Notes: generated from the letters alone by a model not told the origin. DNA of 64,000 nucleotides from Heliocybe sulcata (GCA_004369045.1 ML213504.1:1025508-1089507); one strand, 5' to 3'; positions 47,140 to 62,069 are shown, numbered from the stretch's first letter. Numbers and translations are program-made.

Positions 47140-48514
47140 ATGTCCAACCGCCCCCCCATCAAAACTTGCGTCCTCGGCACGGGCTTCGGCGGGCTCTCCT
47201 TCCACATTCCCTTCCTCCTCGCCCTCCCGCACCTCTTTACCCTCCACGCCGTCCTTGAGCCCTCCCGCTCCGGCAAAGCCCACTCTCGCTACGCATCCCA
47301 CATGACCGATGTAAAGTTATACGGAAACGTGGAAGAGGTGCTCAACGATGCCGAGATCGAGCTGGTCGTCGTCACTACGCCGAATGAGACGCATTATGAC
47401 TTGACAAGGAGGGCACTAGAGGCAGGGAAGCACGGTGTGGTCTTTGTTGTCTGGTATTCCAGCAACACCGTAACATAATCAACGCGATCCTAGTCTTGGT
47501 CGACAAGCCAGTGACTGCCACTGCCCAACAAGCCCGCGAGCTAGCGGCCCTCGCAAAGTCCAAGGACGTCGTCCTCGCAGCGTACCAGAACCGTCGATTC
47601 GAAGGGGATTGGTTCGCCCTGAAGCGCCTGCTATCGCTTCCCTCGTCTCATCCTCAGTCCATCGGCAACGTTTGGGAATACGAATCCAGGTCAGACCTAT
47701 CACTCTACTTGCGTTGTGAAGGTGACGCATAAGACCAAGGTCTTGCAGACATGACCGGTACCGCACCTTCCTCAAAGGCACCTGGAAAGATCACGCCGCC
47801 CCAGGCGCAGGGCTTGTGTACGACCTCGGATCGCACCTTATCGACCAAGCCCTGGTTCTCTTCGGCCGCCCGAACCGTCTGACAGCCTTCATACAGAACG
47901 TGCGCGGGATAGGCGACCCTAACGTAGACGACTGCGTATGTCGGTCCGATTGAGTTATTTTCTACCCGACACCTGACATAACCCTTCCCCAGTTCACGCT
48001 ATACTTCCACTATAACAGGGTGCCGCACCCGCTGACTGTGATATTGCGCTCGCATATACTATCGGTGCGTGCGCCGCAGCTGAGGTGGCTCGTGCGCGGG
48101 ACGAAGGGCACGTATACGAAATACGGGGAGGACGGGCAGGAGGGGTATATACGGGCTATGAGTGACCCTGCACAAATGTTAGAAGATAAGGAGTATGGCA
48201 GGGAGAAGGAGAAGATGTGGGGAACGGTCGAAAATATGAGGGAGGATGGGGAGATCGCTACTACAACGTGAGCAGGGTTCGGTAGGTATGGGCGAGAACT
48301 GACTGTGATCTATAGGTGGCCGACGGAGGAGAGAGGCTCGTATGCGGGCTTGTACGTGAATGTTGCAGACGCCATTAGGAATGGAGCGGAGCTAGCGGTC
48401 AAATGGGAGGAGGCTACTGCTGTCATTGAGATGATCGAACTAGCGTACTTGAGCCAAAGGGAAGAGAGAACTGTCATTGTTCCCCCAAGTGTCAATGCAG
48501 ATAACAATTCGTAG
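47140..48514 (+). CDS. Gfo/Idh/MocA oxidoreductase, paralogue 1
   Basis: ATG 47140: MSNRPPIKTCVLGTGFGGLS holds the Rossmann GxGxxG. Then VVVTTPNETHYDLTRRALEA, the catalytic-Lys motif LVDKPVTATAQQARELAALA (DKP for EKP), YQNRRFEGDWFALKRLLSLP and GAGLVYDLGSHLIDQALVLF with the conserved DLGxHxxD active-site motif. The C-terminal domain is PLTVILRSHILSVRAPQLRW-LVRGTKGTYTKYGEDGQEG. It ends AVKWEEATAVIEMIELAYLS...NADNNS at TAG 48512-48514. Five exons. Closely similar to the gene at 52382-53747 along the whole length. The family includes yeast/fungal putative dehydrogenases of sugar derivatives; substrate unknown. Confidence 0.88.
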
Positions 48515-48604
48515 CCCCTTATTCAAAACGACATGGGTAACCAAGAATATGTACTGTTTAATAGCGGCTACACTCTCTCTGCCTCTATTCACAAATTCAA
48601 CTTG

Positions 48605-50150
48605 ACAGAAATACATCTTGTCTCTCATAGCATCGTGGATGTGGTTGAAATGGTTCTGCCAGTGCTCCAGATCAAAGGGCTGATCCCCGCTGGCTTCGGA
48701 GCGATAATCCGACCCCGTCCCAACCTCGGAATCGAAATGAATCCGGGCTCTACCGCTTACCGCTGGGTGGTTTGGAGTTAGTAGCTTTCTCAGGAACGTA
48801 TAAAGCCGACTTACATGGGCATCTGCAGAAAGATAGCGTTAGTTGGATACAATGTGAGGTGAAGAGACATGGGACGCACAGTAGACCGGTGCTGGTCTGG
48901 ACACGGAGCGAGACGCCCGTGCGTAGACATGGCATAACGCGTACGAGACGCCCTGCAGACTAAAGAGCAGACGCATTCCTGAATTCCAGGCTCGTACATA
49001 CTTCATTAAACACTTACATATCTGGGGGAGAGTTCATCGCGTCATAGAGCACGACATATTAATGGCTCGGCCGGCTAGCTGTAAGGGAAGATATCTCAGA
49101 TCTAGCATTACTATATGGCGAAGCGCCGGTCAACTACTTACTGCTTTTCCTCGGAGCTGCGTGACTCTGGAGGTAGAAGTTATATTCCCTGTGAAGATGG
49201 TCATGATAGATAAAGTGCATAAGACAATAAGTTGGGCACTTACTACGGACTAGTGACCTTGTCGACGACTAATCCGGGTCGGCAATTGCCCGTCTTCGAG
49301 TCGTCCTCTGCATTCCTGGGGTCTTGAGGATGGAGCTTATCAGGGAAGAAGCGGATATGGTGCCGCTTCGATACAATAATGAATGTGATGCGCAGCATCG
49401 GGGGCCGCTCAGCAAGGTGCTCAGAGGCTTGAAGGTCTTCCGACAGACGCGCCAAAGCCCTGGATGGATAACAGATCAGATGGTGCTAGGTAACTGACTC
49501 ACGCGGGTCGTACGTTGAATGGATAATATCTAGCCAGATCAGCGACAGGCGATGGCTCCCCCCATGGTACCAGGAACTAATTCTGTGTGTCGACTGTCTT
49601 GTACTATACGCCGGCTGCACTCACCTCTTGGCTTTCAGTCAACATTTTGAATCTTTGGGTAGACCTATGCTACGAGATTCGTCTCGGTTGAACGGCCAAG
49701 GGAGGACTTGGCTTGCCATAGACCTGTGTCGCCATCGTATCCGCTTCTGCGAATGAATATTTCGGGTGTGCTTGTCTGAAGACGGGTCACGATCTCTAAG
49801 ATCTTCTTTTTCGAGAGTTTGATGGGTTTATCTCTCGAGCGACGGATGTCTTCCGGCGCGACCTCCATAGCTGCAGAAGCATTTCATGGGCAAGATCGAA
49901 GTCATTGGTTAAGCTCAAGACATACAGACTGCATGCTAGATATTCAGAGGTTGTTACTTCTCTGACAGTGCGGAAGACAGACCGTGATATTGATAAACTC
50001 CTTTATCCTCGCGTTGCCATCGCATTCAAAAAGTATTCGATGTGACTAAGACAGTTTGTCCTGAGCTTCCAGTAGGAGGGTGTCTGGGTGCATTTGCGTT
50101 CATTGCGGGTCGACCTCCTGCAATCTCACCAGGAGTTACTGTTCGATACT
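48605..50150 (-). pseudogene. Argonaute relic (N-domain and late PIWI; PAZ-MID lost)
   Basis: Minus-strand exons reconstructable by eye. (1) About 50150-49983: PTGSSGQTVLVTSNTF, an in-frame TGA, then MRWQREDKGVYQYH, the Argonaute N-terminal strand pair. (2) 49870-49665: KKKILEIVTRLQTSTPEIFI, SGYDGDTGLWQAKSSLG, the N-domain 'YDGRKxLx' block. (3) 49459-about 49247: LRITFIIVSKRHHIRFFPDK and GNCRPGLVVDKVTSP, the PIWI core. (4) EYNFYLQSHAAPRKS. (5) TSRPSH, in-frame TAA, YVVLYDAMNSPPDM. (6) VSYALCHVYARASRSVSRPA-PVYYAH, with the final His of the DEDH tetrad. (7) RARIHFDSEVGTGSDY and FDLEHWQNHFNHIHDAM-RDKMYF at about 48608. Splice sites between exons 3-7 remain canonical. About 200 bp lies where PAZ, MID and early PIWI (about 500 residues) should be. 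Confidence 0.82.
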
Positions 50151-50408
50151 CTCCAAGTCAGCCTTCTTTTAACTTTGCGTGCTTTGCTGGAAAACGCGGT
50201 TGCGAGATGACTCGTATGGAGATTCAGTGATACGTTCGAGTTGGAAACTTGGACATGAGAAGACCGTCGAAGCCAATTGATCGGCACGGACGCATTCGTG
50301 AGGAGGCCAATTTTGGAGTAAATGTCTCACGCTGCTCGTTCAGCCACGTCGTGACGGCGTCCCCTGAGTTGGTTCCACACAACCACCCGCATCTGCCGCT
50401 GCTCTGTC

Positions 50409-52142
50409 ATGTCTTCGGTCTCGCTCAAGGTCGAGTTACCGTCACACTCCTTGTCTTTCAACGTTCAAGTTCCTTTGCATTCTACTGTTCTCGACATCAA
50501 GCACGAAATTAACAGAACCTGCACGGGCGCTCCGCGGGTCGAAGGCCAGAAGATCATATGGCGAGGTCGCGTGTTACGCGATGAGGAACGGGTAGATGAT
50601 ATATGGAAGGTGCACAGGATGTCTATCGATGTTTGAATGTACACTGATCCCCTCCCAGGCGCCCGATGATTCCAGGGTCATCCACCTTGCAGTTCACTAC
50701 TCGGCATGGACCTCGACCCCTCCGGAAAACCCGGCAACAACTGCGACGACACGTTCTATTGCTCCGTCAGGTACACCTCTCAACCTCTTTCCACAACATA
50801 GGCCCCCTCCTCCTTGGCCCCATCTTCCATCGCCCGCTGGAATGCGGTCCCCGCAGCCACACGGTGGCACGTCTCGACCCGCTCTGCAATTCATCCTGCA
50901 TAGGCATTATCAAGCAATCAGCACTCTGATGAATACATCATTGCCTCTGCCGAATATCACAGACATGGCTACTGCGCGTAGGAATGCCGTGTCCTATGTC
51001 GAGAGCTTCGGATGGATCTGGCCTTCAGTTCTGGACGAGGAGTTCCCTGCTCCACAGGATGAACATCTTGGCCTTCACTACGAAGCGATTCGATCAGTGT
51101 AAGTACCGTCGTAATAGTGAGCGCTGTGTTATCAGACAAAATGATTATTGTGCACAGTGGACAGAGTTATCTTTCTCTGACTAATCCCGATGCCACCCCC
51201 ACACTCCTCCAAATTCACTGTCTCAAAGTCCTTTCCTATACCTTCCCGATCGTCCTTGCTCCTCCCCCATACCCCAGTGCGCTGGGACCTTACGCGAGCT
51301 ACCAAGCCTTCGCTCTGCATGGCAGCCCCGCAGACATCAACCAGCACCTGCAACGGCTCGGTCTGCCCCAAATCGCCGCCAACGCCGCCGCAGCGCCTCC
51401 TCTCATGGCTGAGATCCGCGATATACCCCTGCGAGCGCTTCTTGCACCTCTCGTGATGCTTGCGATCCGTACGCTCCTCCTGCTCTACTTCATTTCTCCC
51501 ACGCGGAAACCGTTTATTGGGTTCATCATCGCAGCTTGGGTGATGTACGAGCTCTGGGGCGCAGTCAGGATTGCTCTCGGCTATGACGCACCAAGAGGCG
51601 GGAATGCGGATGCAGGCAACGGACAACCCCAGGCAGCAGCAGGTGCGAACGGCAACGTAGCAGCGGGTCCTGGTCCAAATCCTCTACAAGCCGCAGCAGG
51701 TCGGATAGGCCGTGGTCGTATTGGGCGAAACGCACGCTCTCAGAGTCACACTGACATGGTGATGGACATGACGGCCCGCATGAATCTGGATGATGAGGAC
51801 CGTGTGCTGGATGTTAGACCTGGGTCTCGCTTGAATCCGCCTACACTGATCCATAAGCTCGGCGCCTTCGTGAGCTTATTGTTCACAACGCTGCATCCTG
51901 AGGTGTGGAACCGGCGTAGAGCGAGGCTGCGGCAGCGGGAGGGGCGTATCAGAGTGGAGGCCGCCGCGCGTGAGGACAATTCTGCGTCTGATGCTCCTGA
52001 GGGGGAGGAGGATGCTCAGCGCGAGGAGCGGCTGAGACTGCAGCGGATTCGAGAGGAGCTTAATGTGCTGCACCAGCGGCGCCCGCTGTGGATCAGGCAG
52101 TATATCGAGCGGGCAAGAAGGAATGAGTGGGCGGAGGACTGA
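50409..52142 (+). CDS. HERPUD/Usa1-like ubiquitin-domain ER membrane protein
   Basis: ATG 50409 begins MSSVSLKVELPSHSLSFNVQ, a ubiquitin-like domain (VPLHSTVLDIKHEINRTCTG, KIIWRGRVLRDEERVDDIWK with the typical beta-grasp end). Exon 2 continues APDDSRVIHLAVH and a Pro/Thr-rich linker. The middle is helical. A hydrophobic pair lies at LRALLAPLVMLAIRTLLLLY-FISPTRKPFIGFIIAAWVMY, then an Ala/Gly/Asn-rich stretch and a charged helical C-terminus rich in Arg/Glu (RREEL-like; ending RARRNEWAED), TGA 52140-52142. N-terminal UBL, mid hydrophobic hairpin and soluble tail match Herp/Usa1 scaffolds of the Hrd1 ER-associated degradation ligase. Similarity is by architecture, so Dsc-complex UBL proteins remain possible. 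Confidence 0.6.
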
Positions 52143-52381
52143 ATTGAAAGTTGCCTTGATTTTTGCGTGGACGATAGGTGGAGTGTATTATGCCTTGTTG
52201 TATTCCAGAGATTATGCCGCCGTTTCTTAGTGGCCGTGTTCGCATGTATAATATTCCATCACAGCGCCATCTTGATAGCGAACGTCGAGATATCCAGCGA
52301 CGTTCCCTCCAGAGATGTATAATGTCAGACAAATACATTGCTATTCAGGATACTCCTTATGATATCTTGTGTTCACTGATT

Positions 52382-53747
52382 CTACGCCTTGGGGACGGGA
52401 ACCGTCCTACCCTCCTTCGAGCTCTGGTGGGACAGCTCGATCATCTCGATAACAGCAGCTGATTCTTCCCACTTGACAGCCTGCTCCTTCCCGTTCCTAA
52501 TAGCCTCCCCGAGGTTCTTCCACAGCTCGACATAGCATCCTGCCTCCTCGGTTGGCCACCTAAAACCATCGTCAGCGAAAATTACACCGATATGATGTCG
52601 ATACCCACGTAGTCGAAACAATGTCCTCGCCCTTGAAATTCTGTACCTCACCCCAGATCGACTCGGGTTCTTTACCATACCCAGGTTGATTGATGATGCC
52701 CTCGGGGCTGTCCATGGCTTTGATCTGGTCTTCTTGGACGTCCAGGCCGTATTTCAGGAAGGTGCCCTTGGTGCCGCGGACGACATAGCGCAATTGGGGA
52801 GCGCGTGCGGAGAGGATGGCTGCGCGGAGGATGACCGTCAGGGGGTGAGAGCCGCCCGAGCGAACCGGGTAGTGGAAGAAGATGGTGAACTGCCGAAGGG
52901 TTAGTATCGCCACTGGGAAGCCAAATGCAAAGATGGGGGCGCTTACATTGTCATCTACCTCGGGCGAGCCGACGCCTCGCATGTTTGAGATGAAGGCGGT
53001 GACCTTTTCGGGCCGTCCGAACAGGGCGAGGGCCTGGTCGATGAGGTGAGCGCCGAGGTCGTACACCAGCCCGTTCGAGGGCTTCGGCTCGTCCTTCCAA
53101 GTACCTTTCACGTCAGTACGGTAGCGGTCGTAGCTTGCAGCGAATAGAGTCAGTGTCCTCCATATCATTACTGCAGGCCTTTACTCACTGAGACTCGAAT
53201 TCGTGGATCTCTCCGAGGGACTGGGGTGAAGATGCGGGCAGAGAAAGTAGGCGTCGGAGAGCAAGGAAGTCCGAGTCCCATCGTCTGTTCTGGAAGCCGT
53301 ACAAAACGAGGCCTTTGGACTTGGCCAAAGCACCTAGCTCCTTGGCCTCCTGAGATGTAGCCGTGACGGGCTTGTCAACAAGCACTGCGGAATTTCAGTC
53401 CATCTCGACATAGACAGAAATCAGAGGACTTACCGTGCTTCCCAGCTTGCAAGGCAGCCTTGGCCAGGCTGTAGTGCGTTTCGTTGGGAGTCGTGACCAC
53501 GACCAGCTCGACTTCTGGGTCACTGACGACGGCGTCCAAGGTCCTGTGGATTTTGACATTGCTCATGTTGATGCTCCCCTTTCCATCGAATTTTTCGTGC
53601 GCCTTCCCTCGGTTGGGAGACGCTGGGTTCCTCTCCATAACAGCATGAAGAGTGAAGTATTGGGGAAGGATGAGAACGAAAGGGACGTGGAAGACGAGGC
53701 CGCCGAGGCCGACGCCTAGGACGCAAGTCTTGATGGGTTTCGACATT
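52382..53747 (-). CDS. Gfo/Idh/MocA oxidoreductase, paralogue 2
   Basis: ATG at 53747: MSKPIKTCVLGVGLGGLVFH (GxGxxG). It shares with paralogue 1 VVVTTPNETHYSLAKAALQA, LVDKPVTATSQEAKELGALA, FQNRRWDSDFLALRRLLSLP, LVYDLGAHLIDQALALFGRP, HPLTVILRAAILSARAPQLR-YVVRGTKGTF and AVKWEESAAVIEMIELSHQS. It ends GRTVPVPKA at TAG 52382-52384. It differs by an insertion after the first helix (ERNPASPNRGKAHEKFDGKG) and in the C-terminal loop. Intron positions appear to match paralogue 1. It is divergent from the UPRT gene, with 192 bp between ATGs. Confidence 0.9.
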
Positions 53748-53939
53748 GTACGGGACGACTGGTGCAGATCCGACAACGAGGAAAGTAGAGCAAGATATAG
53801 CTCAAGAGTGATGATGTAAATCGGCTCGGGCGTCCGAGATTGACCGGGTATTCGGGCCGACGTCCCGAGCAGTTACGATAACCGATAGACGCGCTCGAGT
53901 GTCCTGGCCTGCGTCAGATTCGGCCTCAGTTCTGTTCCC

Positions 53940-54926
53940 ATGTCGGACAAGTTGCACGTCCTCTCCCACCCTCTTGTCAACGCCCGCCTCAGCAAGCTCC
54001 GGCAGACGTCGACCACGTCCAAGGAGTTCCGAGAGGTGAGAGCTCATAACGACATTCGGAAGCAGCTGGAGCTGACGGAATCTACTCTGTGCAAGGGTAT
54101 CCGCGATGTTAGTTTCATGCTTGGTATCGAGGCCAGCCGCGAGCTCGAGGAGGAGACTTTCCATGGGGTTAGCATGTCCACCTCTTTTATCTCTCGCTCA
54201 ATAACGTCGACATCTGCCAACTTGCTTGGCTCAACTAGCAAACTCCTATAGCGCCGTTTGTAGGTACCAACATCAAGCCGAAGATTGGCTTTGCGCCTAT
54301 TCTTCGAGCGGGTTTGGGTATGACAGAAGCGTTGCTGGACCTTTTCCCGTGAGTGAATCCTCCGTTTGTCTGCGCTTACCGTGTTCAATATAATCGCTTC
54401 GTAGGTCCGCGCCCGTGTATCACCTGGGTATCTTCCGGGAGAAAGTCAGCTTGCAGCCTGTTGAATGTATGCCTCCGACATTGCATCATGACTGTCGCTT
54501 ATCCTTCTCATAGATTACTCCAAGCTGCCTCCGACTCCCCCAATCGACATGTGCTTTCTCTTGGATCCCTTGATTGCTACTGGTGGTACTGCATGCGCAG
54601 CCATGAATATGATCCTTGATTGGGGTGTTCCCGGTGAGTCCAGTCGCATATAGGGCCTGCGCATGCGTCTTATGCCTTCGTCCAGTTAACCGGATCAAAC
54701 TGCTTTGCGTACTGGGGTCGCAAGATGGTTTGAAGCGGGTACAAGCAGAGTTCCCTGGCTTGGAGATCTGGGCTGCTGCTGTCGATCCTACCTTGACGGA
54801 CAGAGGTCTTATCTCACCTGGATTAGGCGACACTGTGAGTTCTCTCCTTCGCAGCACCGCTTTGCGTGTTCCTGAATAATCTTAACTTAGGGTGATCGCT
54901 TGTTCAACACTCTCCGCGATTCTTGA
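53940..54926 (+). CDS. Uracil phosphoribosyltransferase, bacterial (Upp) type
   Basis: Pyrimidine salvage: uracil + PRPP to UMP. ATG 53940: MSDKLHVLSHPLVNARLSKL, then REGIRDVSFMLGIEASRELE-EETFHG, IKPKIGFAPILRAGLGMTEA, VYHLGIFREKVSLQPVEYYS, and the PRPP-binding loop DMCFLLDPLIATGGTACAAM (DPxxATGGT). The C-terminal uracil-binding motif is LISPGLGDTGDRLFNTLRDS, ending TGA 54924-54926. The opening HPLVxxxLxxLR and overall length match Escherichia coli Upp more closely than yeast Fur1. The first putative intron (GTGAGA...CAAG, 60 nt, no stop, in frame) could be retained. The second appears to need a GC donor at 54172-54173; that boundary is uncertain. Confidence 0.88.
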
Positions 54927-55345
54927 TCTCGAGAAGGTGCTAGACGCTCCAATGCATTGTACTCTACCGAGGTACTAGATAGATGGTACCCTACCACTCC
55001 AAAAAACCACGAGGGATCGTGGGTTGACGTCCTTCGGTCCCGCGGTCGATATGTAATGCATAGTCAATCACTACCGACCTGCAGTGTATTCTTGACGTGC
55101 AATTCGGAATTGCGAGGGAAGACGTGTGTACCAAACGACGAAGGCACCGAAAGAGGAACACCCGCCACAGTTTCCCAGAAAGGCAAGGGCTCTGACGCCA
55201 ACCAGTCGCAGCGATTGCACCATCCTTTGCCACCGTCCTTCCGTTCCGTTAGCAAGCTCGCAATATGTTTAGCCCAGGATTGCCGGAGCTCGTACCTCTT
55301 TTTCTCCTACCTTCACCTCTTCTCCCTGGATAGCGTCGCTGCTGG
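54927..55345. other. Upstream region of MET10
   Basis: 419 bp between collinear genes. No coding signal, TATA box or repeat that I can support. Confidence 0.4.
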
Positions 55346-58300
55346 ATGTCGGTCTCAGGTATTTCTACGCCAGTATCGGCGACGTCGACGCTACGAGGAG
55401 CGTCTCCGTCCTCATTAAAAACCGCGGTTCTCGACCATGTTCTAAAGCTCAAGACCGCGAGCATCCCCGCATCCAATATTATCGAGTCTATCGCGTCCAG
55501 AACTTCATCTAGCTCCACAGTATTCATTTACGACCTAGCAGAGCAGGTCGGCTTTGGGACGCTCACAAAATCATGGGCTAATGAGGGGAGTGGAACCGCG
55601 AATGTAGTAAGCCTGCAAACCAGGTCCGGGGCCGGACTTAGTCTCGTCGGGAGACTGTCGCAAGGACTGGGTTCCAGCAAGGATGCGGCTAGGCTGGGTA
55701 CTCTGACAGCGTATACGACGCCTTCTGGACTGGCGTCTATGGCGCAAGCCCTCTCATACCTCCCCAAGCCCTCTGCAAACGGGCGGGTTGTTCTTCAGGT
55801 CCCGGCAGTCACTCCTGCTGGTGAATCATTTACCTTTTCTCCGACTCTCGCACCCCTCGCACCTGCTATCCCCGTCTTGCCGGAGAGCTTCACCGTCCTG
55901 CTCTCCGCGACCCCGCAGGAGTCGGTCGACCTCGCAGCTCTCTCTTACAAGTTGCCATCTTCGCATGTGATCCACATCTTCGACCACCACAGCTCAGCGA
56001 GAGAGATCGGCAGCGCTGCTGCGCCGAACGTCTCGCCAGAGGGCAGCGCCGAAGGCAGCGTCCGCGAAGCGCTCAAGAAAGCTGGGTACGACTTCTTCGA
56101 TTATGCCGGGGACCGAGAGGCTCGGACGGTCTTGGTTCTGCTCAATGGCCCGCTTGCCCTTGCTGCCAAGGCTTTGGCGAGCCGAATCCCTAGGCTGGGT
56201 GTGGTCACCGTCAGGGTGCTCAGACCCTGGAGCGATGAGGCACTCCGTGAGATCATCCCTTCTTCAGTCACCAAGATTCACGTCCTCGATGATGTGCCTA
56301 CGGAGACAAGCCAGGGAAGTCTATTCGTCGATGTCTTCGCGTCGCTCTTGGACCCTACGAAACCAGGCCCGTCCGTCCACGCTCACCGAGTCACCCCGGC
56401 AAAGCTCGAGCACTTCCTGTCCCGGCCATCGTCATTTGCTGCCGTCCTATCCAGCTTAGTCCCGGGAGACGCGCAGGTCCCGACTCTGGACACGCCTGGC
56501 ACAAGAAAATTGCTATTCTTTAGCAACCCCGGATCATCCTTGCAGGCTCTTCCTCAAATTGGTGAGGATACCTTTATTACCAGCGGCGCCATCACGGCGC
56601 GACGCCTCACTGACCATGATGCCTTCTCCAAGCCTGGAGGCATCACTGCTGACAGGATCATCTTGTCGTCCAAGGCTGCTGAACAGCCCTTCCTTCCCGT
56701 TCCTGTTCTCCTCCCTATCAATTCGGAGGGGGCGGGCGAGGCGGACTTTGTTGCGGTGTTAGATCAGTCGCTGTTGAAGTCCCATGACGTGCTCCAGAAC
56801 GCGAAGCGGGGTTCGGAGGTTCTCGTTGTCACTAGTTGGACCCCTGCCGAGCTGGCTTCGAACCTCGCGCCTGAGCTTGCTGGTGTGGTGGCTGACATGC
56901 AGTTGCACCTCTGCACCATCGATGCGAGGCAGCTAGCGGCAGACCTTCTTAGCGAGGAGGGACGAGCAAGGAACGACGTCGAGGGCGTTGTATCCTACCT
57001 GGCATTCTTGCGGTTGTACCTGGGAAAGTCGGCTAATGATCAAGTTGTGCGGAAGGTCGCTCGTGCTGTCGTCGGCGACGTTGTCCACAGCATCGACCTC
57101 GCAGAGCTTAGCGGCCGCGTCTGGGATGCGTTGGTCGAGATCGACCTTGCCTCCCACCAACCCGCTGCTGAGTCGAGCAAGGGCTCCGATCTCAGGTCTT
57201 TCAGCTTCAACGCTATTGCTGTGGAGACTGACGAGGGTGATACGGTCGTCAACGGAGCGAGGTTGGGGTCGTGGCACGATGCAGCGAAGCATATCATTTT
57301 CCCTTCTGCGTTCACTCCCCAAAATGAACTCACCTCCGATTCCTATGCGCAGAATCCTGCTCTTAGACCCGAAATACCGGACAGGACGTTCCTTGTTACC
57401 TGCACTGTTAATAGGCGCATTACGCCAAAGGAGTACGACAGAAACGTGTTCCATCTGGAGTTTGACACGGCGGGTACTGGTCTGACGTATGCTATCGGAG
57501 AGGCATTGGGCGTTCATGGGTGGAACGACGAGGAGGAAGTGATGGAGTTCTGCAGGTGGTACGGCGTTGACCCTAACGAACTCATCACTATTCCCGTGCC
57601 AAATGCCGAGGGCAAGATGCACACGCGGACCGTCTTCCAGGCTCTGCAGCAGCAGATCGACCTGTTCGGGAAGCCGCCAAAGTCGTTCTACTCGGACCTC
57701 TCCGCGTATGCGACGGAGAAGACGGACAAGATGGCGCTGCAGTTTATCGGCTCGCCGGAGGGGTCGTCGACGTTCAAAAAGATGTCGGAGAAGGAGACTG
57801 TCAGTTTTGCGGATGTGTTGAGGGCGTATCCGAGTGCGAGGCCGGGGGTTGAGGTGTTGTGTGAGCTGGTTGGCGATATCAAGCCGAGGCATTACAGCAT
57901 CGCTAGCTCGCAGGCGGTTGTGGGTGACCGTGTGGACCTGCTGGTTGTTAGCGTGGAGTGGGTGACGCCGAGTGGTATGCGAGCTTCCAGTTCTTGAGAT
58001 GATATGGATGCTAAATTGGTGTGCTGGCAGGCTCGCCTCGCTATGGGCAATGTACCAGGTACTTGGCTGGTCTTCGGCCTGGCCAGAAGGTCACCGTATC
58101 TATCAAGCCTAGTGTGATGAAGGTATGTACTGCTTTGCTCGTGGCTGGACAGCGGCTCATCCTTGCATCCTAGCTACCCGCCGATAACATGCAGCCGCTC
58201 ATCATGGCTGGTCTTGGGACTGGCGCGGCACCGTTCCGCGCCTTCCTTCAATACCGTGCTTGGCTCGCATCGCAGAATATCCCAATTGGTCCCATCTACT

Positions 58301-58698
58301 ACTACTTCGGTTCTCGGCACCAATCGCAGGAGTACCTGTACGGCGAAGAGATTGAGGCGTTCATACTGGACAAGACGATCACGAAAGCCGGTCTCGCCTT
58401 CTCGCGAGACGGGCCGAAGAAGGTGTACATCCAGCACAAGATGTTGGAGGATGCGGAGGACCTCGCGAGGATGCTGCATCAGGAGAACGGTGTCTTTTAC
58501 CTTTGCGGTCCTACCTGGCCAGTGCCAGACGTGTACGAGGCGTTGGTCGGTGCCCTGAACAAGTTCAACGGCATGGACCCCAAGGATGCTGGAGACTTCT
58601 TAGAGGGATTGAAGGAGGAGGAGCGTTATGTCCTAGAGGTATGCCGTTACACCCGCGAATCACAGAATATATCTGACATGAGTTTCCAGGTGTATTGA
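55346..58698 (+). CDS. MET10: Sulfite reductase [NADPH] flavoprotein component (MET10)
   Basis: Alpha subunit of assimilatory sulfite reductase; passes electrons from NADPH through FAD to the haem subunit (Met5). ATG 55346, with a first exon of 883 codons, long for this genome. The N-terminal two thirds resemble the pyruvate:ferredoxin-oxidoreductase-like domain typical of fungal Met10 (VFIYDLAEQVGFGTLTKSWA; VVTVRVLRPWSDEALREIIP). No flavodoxin/FMN module is visible, as in yeast. The FAD domain has DRTFLVTCTVNRRITPKEYD, RNVFHLEFDTAGTGLTYAIG and IKPRHYSIASSQ (RxYS FAD site). The NADP domain has PLIMAGLGTGAAPFRAFLQY, YYFGSRHQSQEYLYGEEIEA and NGVFYLCGPTWPVPDVYEAL. The last exon encodes only VY and TGA 58696-58698. 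Confidence 0.95.
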
Positions 58699-58979
58699 TC
58701 GCCATCCACACTTCATGCCGCGCTTGCACGACGATCTAACGTATGTCATGTCACGACTTGCAAATATGCACATCACTCTACGGGCACTTTGTACATTACC
58801 CATAGATGCTTAGCTATCGCATAATTATACAAAGCATGAATACTGGACGTAATCATTAAGAGTACAACAAGAGAAAATAGTATGCGTCACGGTTATAGAT
58901 GAGTCCGGGTATGTGGCTAGCTGAGAACGACCCGGAATTGTCCCAAAAGCAAAAAGTACAAACAACAAAAGGCACAGTT

Positions 58980-62069
<3,090 letters not shown>

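Noticed and set aside
48440-48628. Separate small gene beginning MRDKMYFCQVEF
   Set aside because: Its start is the C-terminal end of the Argonaute relic running past the normal MYF terminus into the 3' end of the neighbouring MocA gene.
56933-57892. 319-codon open frame on the minus strand
   Set aside because: It lies antisense to the MET10 FAD/PFOR-like exon and has an Arg/Leu-rich, motif-free sequence typical of a shadow of a GC-rich gene.
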